A stretch of 6,881 bases of DNA from Belnapia sp. (GCA_028291445.1 JAQGIA010000109.1:1-6881); one strand, 5' to 3'. Shown: positions 1 through 6,278, counted from the stretch's first letter. Made by a program: numbers and translations. Notes: generated by a model not told the origin, from the sequence alone.

Positions 1-225
1 ACCCCGGTCGGCGACGGCAAGCGTACCCGGCGCAGCCGCACCGCCCGGCGCAGCACCAACGAGGCCGATCGTGCCTATATGGGCGGCGGCATGGTCGGCC
101 GGGACAGCGCGACGGGCGCCAGCACCGCGCCCGCTCCGTCGGCTGGGGCCGGCGCCGCGGCCCCGGCCATGACGCCGGCGACCAGCCCGGCGCCGATGGA
201 GCCGATGCCGCCGCCGGTTCGCTGA
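1..225 (+). CDS. C-terminal part of an unrecognised Ala/Pro-rich protein (5' end outside window)
   Basis: The frame is open from base 1 to a TGA at 223-225, giving the last 74 residues of a protein that begins outside the window. Third codon positions are about 85-90% G/C, as expected of real genes here. The visible part starts with a basic stretch rich in Arg, Ser and Thr (about residues 7-20), then a Gly-rich patch with GGGMV, then a low-complexity Ala/Pro/Thr/Met tail ending PPPVR. I recognise no domain, and the tail looks disordered. It could be the end of an exported or envelope-associated protein, but nothing visible proves that. A strong hairpin 25 bases after the stop supports a genuine gene end. 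It converges on dctM. Confidence 0.55.
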   Translation, partial: TPVGDGKRTRRSRTARRSTNEADRAYMGGGMVGRDSATGASTAPAPSAGAGAAAPAMTPATSPAPMEPMPPPVR

Positions 226-249
226 CCGGCGAAGCTGCTGGCCCGGGCC

Positions 250-289
250 GGGCCACGGTCGGCGCAAACGGAAGCGCCGATCGTGGCCC
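250..289 (+). terminator. Strong terminator-like hairpin between convergent genes
   Basis: Bases 250-265 pair with 274-289 to form a 16-bp stem with one G-T wobble (258/281) and an 8-base loop AAACGGAA. It starts 25 bases after the stop of the left-hand plus-strand gene. On the plus strand it is followed by AGCCTGTTACTTGTC, only moderately T-rich, so termination may be imperfect or Rho-assisted. On the minus strand the same hairpin lies 60 bases past the dctM stop, so it may also end the TRAP transcript or protect its 3' end, although no T-run follows on that side. Confidence 0.7.
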
Positions 290-349
290 AGCCTGTTACT
301 TGTCGCGCGGTTCGCGTCCTTCGGCGATGCCGCCTCGGACGAGCACGCT

Positions 350-1771
350 CTACCGGGCCAGCAGCCATTCCGGCAGGCCGGTGACGAGGGTCACCGGGAA
401 CAGGGTGCAAAGCACCACCGTCAGCACCAGCATCAGGAAGAAGGGCAGACTGGCCATCGCCACCTCGGTCTGCTCCTTTCCTGTCATGGTTTGCATGACG
501 AACAGGTTGAATCCGACCGGTGGGGTGATCTCGGCGATCTCGACCAGCAGCACGATGAAGATGCCGAACCACACCAGGTCGAAGCCGGCCGCCTGGACCA
601 TCGGGATGACGATGGAGGTCGTCAGCACGATCATCGAGACGCCGTCGAGCGCGGTGCCGAGCAGCACGTAGACCACGGTCAGGATGGCGATCAGACCGTA
701 GGGGCCGAGGTTGAGATGGGCCACGCCCTCCGCCAGGGCGGCGGGGATGCCGGTCAGCGCCATCGCCTTGGTCAGGAAGGCGGCGCCGGCCAGGATGAAC
801 ATGATCATGCAGGATAGCCGCGTGGCGCCCTTGATGCTGTCGACGAAGGCCTGCCAGGTCAGCACGCCCTCCCCCGCCGCGAGGCCCAGCAGGGCGAAGA
901 AGGCGATCGGCCAGACCTCGGAGAAGCCGATGTAGCCGAGCGCCCAGGCCAGCAGGTCGGCCGCCAGCACCGCCGCGCCGACCCGCCAGCCGGCCGCCAT
1001 CAGCAGCGAGCCGAGCACGCCGAAGGCCGCCGCCTCGGTCGCCGTCGCCCAGCCAACGAACATGGTGCCGATGACCACGACGATGAGCACGGTGCAGGGG
1101 ATGAGCTTGGCGCTGGCCCGCATCTTCTCCGCGAAATTCATGCGCGGCTCGGGGGGGGGCTGCTTCTTCGGGTTCAGCAAGGCCCAGACGGCGATATAGG
1201 CGCTGAACAGCACCATCACCAGCAGGCCGGGAATGCAGCCGGCGATGAACACCCGGATGATGCTCACCTCGGCCGCCACCGCATAGACCACCATGATGAT
1301 GGAGGGCGGGATCAGGATGCCGAGCGTGCCGGAGGTGGCCAGCGAGCCGATCGCGATATCCTCGTCGTAGCCGCGCCGCTTGAGTTCCGGCAGCGCGATC
1401 TTCGAGACCGTGGCGCAGGTCGCGGCGGACGACCCGCTGACGCTGCCGAAGATGCCGCAGGCGAGGATGTTCACATGGAGCAAGCCCCCGGGGATGCGCC
1501 GCACCCAGGGGGCAAGGCCGTTGAACAGTTCTTCGGACAGCTTGGTTCGGAACAGGATCTCGCCCATCCAGATGAACATCGGCAGGGCGGCGAGGGTCCA
1601 GGAGCCGGTCGATTCCCAGAAGGCCGAGGCGAGGAACAGGCCGGGGCTGGGATGGACGAAGTACATCGCCACATAGCCGACGCCGGCCAGCGCCATCGAA
1701 ATCCACAGCCCGGCGCCGAGCAGCAGGCAAAGCAGCACCAGCAGGAGCAGCGCGAAGGTCAACAGATCCAT
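350..1771 (-). CDS. dctM: TRAP transporter large permease subunit DctM
   Basis: This is the large membrane subunit of a tripartite ATP-independent periplasmic transporter, which carries out ion-coupled uptake of the solute delivered by DctP. The protein has 473 residues. Family hallmarks are visible: SGSS at 112-115 followed by PELKRRGYD (128-136), the IPPS motif at 154-157, TEAAA at 245-249 and ITPPVG at 415-420, with hydrophobic membrane segments throughout. I start it at the ATG at 1771 (MDLLTFALL), four bases after the dctQ stop. An AGAGG ribosome site inside the end of dctQ (1781-1785) lies 9 bases upstream. A longer frame reaching 1864 would overlap dctQ and add an unlikely hydrophilic leader. 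The family is usually about 425-435 residues. The excess appears to be one insertion at about residues 262-303, containing two hydrophobic stretches. Substrate cannot be read from the sequence. Confidence 0.95.
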   Translation of the reverse strand: MDLLTFALLLLVLLCLLLGAGLWISMALAGVGYVAMYFVHPSPGLFLASAFWESTGSWTLAALPMFIWMGEILFRTKLSEELFNGLAPWVRRIPGGLLHVNILACGIFGSVSGSSAATCATVSKIALPELKRRGYDEDIAIGSLATSGTLGILIPPSIIMVVYAVAAEVSIIRVFIAGCIPGLLVMVLFSAYIAVWALLNPKKQPPPEPRMNFAEKMRASAKLIPCTVLIVVVIGTMFVGWATATEAAAFGVLGSLLMAAGWRVGAAVLAADLLAWALGYIGFSEVWPIAFFALLGLAAGEGVLTWQAFVDSIKGATRLSCMIMFILAGAAFLTKAMALTGIPAALAEGVAHLNLGPYGLIAILTVVYVLLGTALDGVSMIVLTTSIVIPMVQAAGFDLVWFGIFIVLLVEIAEITPPVGFNLFVMQTMTGKEQTEVAMASLPFFLMLVLTVVLCTLFPVTLVTGLPEWLLAR

Positions 1772-1775
1772 GGCG

Positions 1776-2336
1776 CTACACCTCTGCCGAGAAATCGCCG
1801 GCGGCGGCGCGTTCTTCCGCCGCCACCACGTAGCTCGGCTTGGCGCCGCGCAGCACGATGACAAATTCGTCGATGATGGCGATCAGCAGCAGCCCCGAGC
1901 CGAGCGGCACCGCGAGCTTCGGATACCAGAGCGGGATCGGCACGGTGCCCTGCGCCACCTCGTCGATCTCGTAGCTGAACAGCATGTCCTGCGCCGTCCA
2001 GAAGGTGACGTAGGCCAGCAGCATCGCGGCCAGCGCCAGCACCAGCAGCTCGGCGATGCGGCGCGGCCCGGGGCTGAGCTTGTCGAGCAGCATGCCGACG
2101 CGGATCAGCTCGCCCCGCTTGAAGGTGGCGGCCAGCGCGAAGAAGGTGGTGGAGACGCAGAGATAGGCGCTGATGTCATCGGCGGCGGGCAACTGCTGCT
2201 GCAGCTCCCGCATCACCACCTGGGCCATCATCATGCAGAAGATGCCGAGCAACGAGAGCGCGGCCAGGCCGGCGCCGGCGCCATAGAGCGCATCGAGCAA
2301 GCGACGCACGCCGGTCAGCCGGACCGCGCATGGCAT
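1776..2336 (-). CDS. dctQ: TRAP transporter small permease subunit DctQ
   Basis: This is the small, four-helix membrane subunit that partners DctM. Its 186 residues show hydrophobic segments at about 19-39, 57-73, 94-116 and 140-162. The family-typical acidic turn ADDISAYL (52-59) and the loop PIPLWYPKLAVPLGS (133-147) before the last helix are present. Length is normal for DctQ. The stop lies 4 bases before the dctM start, so translation of the two is probably coupled. The ATG at 2336 is the only in-frame ATG/GTG/TTG after an upstream in-frame TAA, but no good Shine-Dalgarno precedes it. A well-placed AAGGGGG instead serves an out-of-frame ATG at 2374 (separate entry), so the true start, or a sequencing frameshift here, remains open. 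The 224-bp spacer to dctP is structured. Confidence 0.9.
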   Translation of the reverse strand: MPCAVRLTGVRRLLDALYGAGAGLAALSLLGIFCMMMAQVVMRELQQQLPAADDISAYLCVSTTFFALAATFKRGELIRVGMLLDKLSPGPRRIAELLVLALAAMLLAYVTFWTAQDMLFSYEIDEVAQGTVPIPLWYPKLAVPLGSGLLLIAIIDEFVIVLRGAKPSYVVAAEERAAAGDFSAEV

Positions 2337-2374
2337 CGGCGGGCCGCGCCGAGGCAGCGGCAGGTGAATGCCAT
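2315..2374 (-). other. Shine-Dalgarno-led 19-codon mini-ORF overlapping the dctQ start
   Basis: On the minus strand AAGGGGG (2389-2383) lies 8 bases before an ATG at 2374-2372, which is near-ideal spacing. This frame encodes 19 residues (starting MAFTCRCLGAARR) and ends at a TGA at 2317-2315, 20 bases inside dctQ. dctQ itself starts at 2336 in another frame and lacks a clear ribosome site. Possible readings are a leader ORF whose translation delivers ribosomes to dctQ by termination-reinitiation, or the original dctQ start separated from its gene by a single-base frameshift or sequence error. I cannot decide between them from one sequence. Confidence 0.35.
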
Positions 2375-2431
2375 GATCGAAGCCCCCTTATCGACGACCC
2401 GGACGGGCCGAATTCCCAATGCGAATCATGC

Positions 2432-2443
2432 GCTGGCGCCAGC
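2432..2443. repeat. 12-bp perfect palindrome in the dctP-dctQ spacer
   Basis: GCTGGCGCCAGC reads identically on both strands. It lies in the non-coding 224 bases between dctP and dctQ, next to a further weak dyad (GCCGCC at 2442-2447 with GGCGGC at 2462-2467). It may add to mRNA structure or be a protein site. In DNA this GC-rich a palindrome of this size can also arise by chance. Confidence 0.3.
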
Positions 2444-2488
2444 CGCCGGCGCAAGTGGCCGGGCGGCGGCGAGACCGGGCCTGCCGCC

Positions 2489-2538
2489 GGGGTCTGCCTG
2501 GATAGCAGGCAGCCCCAGCCACGGTTGCCCCGCTGGGG
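2489..2538 (-). promoter_or_regulatory. Two overlapping intercistronic hairpins downstream of dctP
   Basis: Hairpin A pairs CTGCCTG (2494-2500) with CAGGCAG (2506-2512) around a 5-base loop, and extends by GGGG (2489-2492) with CCCC (2513-2516) past one bulged T, giving 11 bp. Hairpin B pairs CCCCAGC (2513-2519) with GCTGGGG (2532-2538) around a 12-base loop. Both use the same CCCC at 2513-2516, so full A and full B exclude each other. In the minus-strand transcript they begin 22 bases after the dctP stop. No U-run follows, so a role in mRNA stabilisation or partial attenuation that keeps DctP in excess over DctQM is more likely than full termination. Function is inferred; the pairing is seen directly. 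Confidence 0.6.
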
Positions 2539-2560
2539 TCAGCCGTCCACCCGCCGGGTA

Positions 2561-3538
2561 TCAGGCGGTGCGCAGCGCCTCGACCAGCTTCTTGCCATCC
2601 TCGCCGGCGCGGGCGATCCATTCCTCGGTCATCGTCGCGCCGATGGCCATGAGGCCGGCGCGCACCTCGGGCGGGATGTTGCCGATGGTCAGGCCCTTTT
2701 CCGCCAGCCGTGCCTGGCTGCCTTCCTGGGCTTCCGTCGCATAGGTCCAGCCGCGCGCATCCGCCTTGGCCGCCGCCGCCCGCACCGCCGCCTGCTGGTC
2801 CGCCGGCAGGCCTTCCAGCGCCCGGCGGGAGATCAGCACGGCGTTCTTGGTCATGGAGAAGGTCGCCGGGGTGAAGACCTTGGCATAGTCCCAGGCCGAG
2901 GTATCGACGCCGGTCTGGGCGCTGGTCACCATGGCGGTGGCGATGCCGGTGGCGAAGGCCTGGGCGAGTTCCGCCTGCTGCACCAGCACGGGGTTCGCGC
3001 CGACCAGCGCGGCGAAGCGGTTGGTCAGCGGGCTGAAGGTGCGGAAGCGACTGCCCTTCAGCACATCGAGGCTGTTGAGCGGCACCTGGGTATAGAAGCC
3101 AGCGGCCGGCCAGGTGGCGGAGTACAGCAGCGACAGGCCCTGGCGGCCGAGGCGCGCCTCGATATAGGGCTTCTGCAGGTCGGCCAGCTTCTTGGCACCG
3201 GCGAAGTCGGGCACCAGGAAGGGCACCGCATCGGCGTCGAAGAACGGGTCCTCATTGGCATAGGCGGTCAGCAGGATCTCGCCGATCTGCACCTGGCCGG
3301 TCTGGACGCCGCGCTTGATCTGCGGCATGGGCAGCAGGCTGGCATTGCTGTGGAGCTGGACCTGGAGCTTGCCGCCGGTGCCCTGTTCGACGTCGGCACA
3401 GAATTCGCGGATGTTGCGGGTGTGGAAATTGCCGTCCGGATAGGCGGTGGCCATCTGCCACTTGGTCTGGGCGTGGGCACCGGCTGCGGCCAGAATGGCC
3501 GGCGCCGCCAGCAGGACCCGGCGGTGAATATGCGGCAT
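2561..3538 (-). CDS. dctP: TRAP transporter periplasmic solute-binding protein DctP
   Basis: This is the extracytoplasmic receptor that captures the substrate, probably an organic acid, and hands it to DctQM. The protein has 325 residues. The N-terminus MPHIHRRVLLAAPAIL is a signal peptide with likely cleavage after AHA (residue 23); its Arg pair at 6-7 is mildly Tat-like. The mature part has the DctP fold landmarks: WQMATAYPDGN near its start, the GVQTGQVQIGEI segment (77-88), and LKGSRFRTFSP (160-170), where one Arg (R164 or R166) corresponds to the family residue that salt-bridges substrate carboxylate. TEEWIAR near the C-terminus fits the long terminal helix. I choose the ATG at 3538 because GGGAGAG (3550-3544) precedes it and the signal peptide starts there; an extension to 3610 adds an untypical basic leader. 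It is first in the dctPQM order. Confidence 0.95.
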   Translation of the reverse strand: MPHIHRRVLLAAPAILAAAGAHAQTKWQMATAYPDGNFHTRNIREFCADVEQGTGGKLQVQLHSNASLLPMPQIKRGVQTGQVQIGEILLTAYANEDPFFDADAVPFLVPDFAGAKKLADLQKPYIEARLGRQGLSLLYSATWPAAGFYTQVPLNSLDVLKGSRFRTFSPLTNRFAALVGANPVLVQQAELAQAFATGIATAMVTSAQTGVDTSAWDYAKVFTPATFSMTKNAVLISRRALEGLPADQQAAVRAAAAKADARGWTYATEAQEGSQARLAEKGLTIGNIPPEVRAGLMAIGATMTEEWIARAGEDGKKLVEALRTA

Positions 3539-3561
3539 CGAAGCTCTCCCGAAGATTTGGT

Positions 3562-3593
3562 CCAGTCGCATTCGGACACGCTCCAACGACTGG
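3562..3593. promoter_or_regulatory. Dyad upstream of dctP, candidate operator or leader hairpin
   Basis: CCAGTCG (3562-3568) and CGACTGG (3587-3593) are perfect 7-bp inverted repeats separated by 18 bases, lying 24 to 55 bases upstream of the dctP ATG. The size suits a dimeric regulator site or a leader stem-loop. A weaker 5-bp hairpin (3629-3643), followed on the minus strand by ATTT, lies just after the CBS gene stop and could slow read-through. I see no convincing sigma-70 promoter in this 109-bp spacer. Confidence 0.35.
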
Positions 3594-3647
3594 CCGGGGA
3601 GCGCGCCCATCGTGGAACCTTAGCAAATTCCGGGCAAGCCGGATGGC

Positions 3648-4085
3648 TCAGCCAGCCGAGACCACGTAGTGCTTGAGTTCCTCGGCCTCCTGCTCCGCCG
3701 CCTCGATGCGCGCCTTCACCAGATCGCCGATCGAGATCATGCCGATCAGGCCACCGCCGGCATCGAGTACCGGCAAGTGGCGCACCCGCCGATGCGTCAT
3801 CAGCCCGAGCGCATCGGTCACCAGCGTATCCGGCCGCACCGTCACCAGGTCGCGCGTCATGAATTGCGCGGTCGGGAGCCCGGTCGTGCCGGGTCCATGC
3901 GCCGCCATGCCGCGGATGATGTCACGTTCGCTGATAATGCCCAGCAGCGTGCCGTCCGGCTCGCGCACCAGTGCCGCGCCGATGCGGTGCTCGGCCAGCA
4001 GCCGGGCCAGACCGAGGATCGTCTCCGCGGGTCCCACCGAGACGACTCGATTGCCCTTGCTCTTCAGAATCGAGGCGATGATCAT
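3648..4085 (-). CDS. Tandem CBS-domain protein
   Basis: This 145-residue cytosolic protein consists almost entirely of two CBS domains, a module that usually binds adenine nucleotides (AMP, ATP, SAM, NAD-type ligands). The first covers about residues 8-62 and ends in LLGIISERDIIRG; the second covers about 74-128 and contains MTHRRVRHLPVLD (96-108) and GMISIGDLV. A Glu-rich helical tail (about 128-139) follows. No catalytic domain is attached, so it fits the stand-alone CBS-pair regulators or energy sensors; its partner is unknown. The start at 4085 is secure: AGGGAGG (4099-4093) lies 7 bases upstream. It sits 109 bp before dctP on the same strand, so co-transcription with the TRAP genes is possible. 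Just upstream lies an unusual 25-bp triple repeat. Confidence 0.92.
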   Translation of the reverse strand: MIIASILKSKGNRVVSVGPAETILGLARLLAEHRIGAALVREPDGTLLGIISERDIIRGMAAHGPGTTGLPTAQFMTRDLVTVRPDTLVTDALGLMTHRRVRHLPVLDAGGGLIGMISIGDLVKARIEAAEQEAEELKHYVVSAG

Positions 4086-4103
4086 GCTTTTTCCTCCCTG
4101 GCT

Positions 4104-4177
4104 GGAAGGCGCCTTGCGGTGTGGGCCGGAAAGGCGCCTTGCGACGCGGGCCGGGAAGGCGCCACGCGGCGCGGGCT
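4104..4177. repeat. Three 25-bp tandem repeats carrying a GGCGCC palindrome
   Basis: Three copies follow each other without indels at exactly 25-bp period: 4103-4127, 4128-4152 and 4153-4177. Neighbouring copies match at about 20 of 25 positions. Copies 1 and 2 each contain the perfect 10-bp palindrome AAGGCGCCTT (4106-4115 and 4131-4140); in copy 3 it has decayed to AAGGCGCCAC (4156-4165). Each copy ends in a G-rich GGGC stretch. A small hairpin CGCGGG-CTGG-CCCGCG (4170-4185) overlaps the end. The array lies 19 to 92 bases upstream of the CBS gene ATG, in non-coding sequence; a 25-bp period also argues against coding origin. It could be a set of operator sites, a structured leader or a replication-slippage repeat. 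Confidence 0.75.
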
Positions 4178-4267
4178 GGCCCGCGGCGGAGTTCGCACCC
4201 CAGCCTCAGCCCCGAGCCTGCGCCCGCGCTTGACAGGATTGCAAGGAAAAGCGCCGGTCGCCGCCCG

Positions 4268-6115
4268 TCATTTGGCCACTACGACCGGCTGCGCCGCGCC
4301 GGGCAACCCACTGTCCGGCCCACTGTCCGGCCCACTGGGCAACCCATCAGGCGGGACCGGCAGCGGCGTGGCGGTGAGTTGGGTTTTCACCAGCTCGGCA
4401 AACCGGCCACCCTCGCGTACCAGCGCTTCGAAGCTGCCGCGTTCCAGGATGCGGCCGCCTTCGAAGACCAGGATCTCGTCGGCATCGCGCACGGTGGACA
4501 GGCGATGGGCGATGATGAAGGTGGTGCGCCCGGTCATCAGCGCCTTCAGCGCGATCTGCACCCGCGCCTCGGTCGCCGCATCCAGCGCGCTGGTCGCCTC
4601 GTCCAGGATCAGCACCGGCGGGTCCTTCAGCAGGGCGCGGGCGATGGCGAGGCGCTGGCGCTGGCCACCCGAGAGGCTGGCGCCGCGCTCGCCCACCATG
4701 GTGTCGTAGCCCTTGGGCTGGCGGATGATGAAATCATGCGCTTCCGCCATGCGGCAGGCCCGCTCGATCTCCTCCTGCGTCGCTTCCGGCCGGCCGATCA
4801 GCAGGTTGTCCCGGATGGTGCGGTTGAACAGCATGCTCTCCTGGAAGACCACGCCGATGTTCCGCCGCAGGCTGTCGAGGGTGATGTCGCGCAGGTCGCG
4901 GCCATCCAGCGTGACCCGGCCGGCGACCGGGTCCCAGAGCCGCTGCAGCAGGGCCATGGCGGTGGATTTGCCGGCCCCGGTCTGGCCGACCAGCGCCAAC
5001 GTCCGGCCCGGCGCGGCATGGAAGGTAACGTCCGACAGGATGCGGGCGCCGCCGGGATAGGCGAAGCCGACATCCTCGAAGGCGACGGCGCCCTCGGCCC
5101 GGCCGATGGCGATCGCCCCCGGCCGCTCCGGCACGCTGGTGCGGGCGTCCAGCACCTCGAAGAATTCGGTGATGCTGGGAGCCTGGAAGACCAGGCGGGA
5201 GACGAAGGCGACGGCGCCTTCCAGCTTGCCGATCAGCAGGGTGGCGAAGCCCATGAAGCTGACGATCTCGCCGACCGTCGCCTTGCCGTCGAGGTGCAGG
5301 ACGGTGCCGAGGATGAAGATGGCGATGACGGTGATGGTGCTGGCCGCCCGGGTCAGTACGCTGACCACGGCCCACCAGTTCAGCACCGGGAATTGATGGT
5401 CGAGCACCTGGCGAACGATGTCGCCGAACATCCGCGCCTCGGAATTGAGCCGGGTGAAGGATTGCACGACGACGACGTTGGACAACGCATCCTGCGCGGT
5501 GCCGGCCAGGCGGGACTGGAACATCTCGACCCGGCCTTGGGCGAATTCGGTCTTCCTGATGACGATCGAGGTGATGATGGCGAAGACCACCACCAGCGAA
5601 ATTAGCAGCAGGCCGAGCCGCCAATTCATGGCGAGCGTCAGCGGCAGCAGCACGATGGCGGCGACGAAGGTCGAAAAATGGTCGCGGAAGAACGACAGCC
5701 AAACGCTGAACAGGTTGTCGGCGCCGACCAGCATCACCTTCATCAGCCGGCCGGATTGCACGTCGCCATGGAAGGACAGCGGCAGCGCCAGCACGTGCTC
5801 GAAATAGCGGTGCATCGAGACCAGGCGGTTGCGATGCGCCATGCGGTCGGCGAGCAGCGATACCGCGACGGTGGCGCCGATGCCGGACAGCCCGACGGCG
5901 CCCCAGAGCGACAGCAGCGTCAACGCCCTTTCCCAGACCTGCGCCCGGCTCATGCCAACGGCATGGGACAGCACGTCGACCACCCGGCCGAACAGCACCG
6001 GTTCCAGGAACAGCAGCCCGGCCAGCGCCACATTGGCGATGCCGAGCCCCACCGCGACCCAGCGGTCCGGCGCCAACATGCGGAGGACCCGCCCATAGAG
6101 CCTGACAAAATGCAT
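4268..6115 (-). CDS. ndvA: NdvA/ChvA-like glucan ABC exporter (fused permease and ATPase)
   Basis: This is a half-size ABC exporter with an N-terminal six-helix membrane domain (about 1-310) and a C-terminal ATPase domain (about 343-580) that acts as a homodimer in the inner membrane. ATPase motifs are intact: A-loop Tyr353, Walker A GQTGAGKS (377-384), Q-loop Gln425, signature LSGGQ (481-485), Walker B VLILDE (501-506), D-loop SALD and switch His537. Membrane-domain stretches EPVLFGRVVDVL, FPVLNWWA and FATLLIGKLE closely resemble rhizobial NdvA/ChvA, which exports cyclic beta-1,2-glucan to the periplasm. No glucan synthase (NdvB type) is in view, so the substrate is inferred. Length is 615 residues against about 590 in NdvA; the excess is a low-complexity tail with an SGPD repeat. 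The ATG at 6115 has a modest AGGGG (6129-6125) 9 bases upstream. Confidence 0.88.
   Translation of the reverse strand: MHFVRLYGRVLRMLAPDRWVAVGLGIANVALAGLLFLEPVLFGRVVDVLSHAVGMSRAQVWERALTLLSLWGAVGLSGIGATVAVSLLADRMAHRNRLVSMHRYFEHVLALPLSFHGDVQSGRLMKVMLVGADNLFSVWLSFFRDHFSTFVAAIVLLPLTLAMNWRLGLLLISLVVVFAIITSIVIRKTEFAQGRVEMFQSRLAGTAQDALSNVVVVQSFTRLNSEARMFGDIVRQVLDHQFPVLNWWAVVSVLTRAASTITVIAIFILGTVLHLDGKATVGEIVSFMGFATLLIGKLEGAVAFVSRLVFQAPSITEFFEVLDARTSVPERPGAIAIGRAEGAVAFEDVGFAYPGGARILSDVTFHAAPGRTLALVGQTGAGKSTAMALLQRLWDPVAGRVTLDGRDLRDITLDSLRRNIGVVFQESMLFNRTIRDNLLIGRPEATQEEIERACRMAEAHDFIIRQPKGYDTMVGERGASLSGGQRQRLAIARALLKDPPVLILDEATSALDAATEARVQIALKALMTGRTTFIIAHRLSTVRDADEILVFEGGRILERGSFEALVREGGRFAELVKTQLTATPLPVPPDGLPSGPDSGPDSGLPGAAQPVVVAK
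4307..4342. repeat. 12-bp in-frame tandem repeat in the ndvA 3' end
   Basis: CCCACTGTCCGG occurs twice head-to-tail (4307-4318, 4319-4330) and is followed by a partial copy CCCACTGGGCAA (4331-4342); GGGCAACCCA flanks both sides (4301-4310, 4337-4346). The 12-bp unit keeps frame and encodes SGPD repeats in the disordered C-terminal tail of the exporter (about residues 594-604). This looks like slippage-driven length variation and probably explains part of the extra length over NdvA. Confidence 0.7.
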
Positions 6116-6242
6116 CCGGCCGCGCCCCTGATCTAAGCCGGGCCCGCCCGCCTGGGTCGGCCCATTCCACCACGCCGGCAGCCTGGCCTATCCTGCCCGC
6201 ACCTGCCGTCCCGGCTGTGCCTACAGGCGAGGCCCGGTGTAC

Positions 6243-6278
6243 GGCAAGGCTTGCCTGCCGCGCTGCGGTTGCGGCAGG
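6243..6278. promoter_or_regulatory. Palindrome plus adjacent stem in the ndvA/Bug divergent spacer
   Basis: The 224-bp spacer between the divergent ndvA and Bug-type genes contains GGCAAG-G-CTTGCC (6243-6255), a perfect 13-bp interrupted palindrome. It is immediately followed by, and overlaps, an 8-bp inverted repeat CCTGCCGC (6254-6261) / GCGGCAGG (6271-6278) with a 9-base loop. They lie 62 to 97 bases upstream of the Bug gene start. Such dyads suit a regulator site (for example LysR or GntR type) or a leader hairpin. I see no confident -35/-10 pair on either strand, and no regulator gene is in the window. Confidence 0.4.

Noticed and set aside
75..1730. Long minus-strand open frame of 551 codons overlapping dctM and the left-hand partial gene
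   Set aside because: It is the shadow of dctM in another frame. Its product is Arg/Pro/Gly-rich with no domain, while dctM in the overlapping frame shows clear family motifs.
4103..4177. The 25-bp repeats as a CRISPR array
   Set aside because: The copies abut with no unique spacers, differ from one another, and there are no cas genes.
4229..4234. TTGACA on the plus strand, a perfect -35 hexamer
   Set aside because: No -10-like sequence follows at 16-18 bp, and the downstream plus strand is antisense to ndvA, so it is probably a chance match.
4121..5605. Long plus-strand open frames antisense to ndvA (and similar antisense frames over dctP, the CBS gene and dctQ)
   Set aside because: High-GC DNA has few stops on the antisense strand. 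The products are His/Gln/Arg/Gly-rich without recognisable domains, and the opposite strand encodes well-supported proteins.
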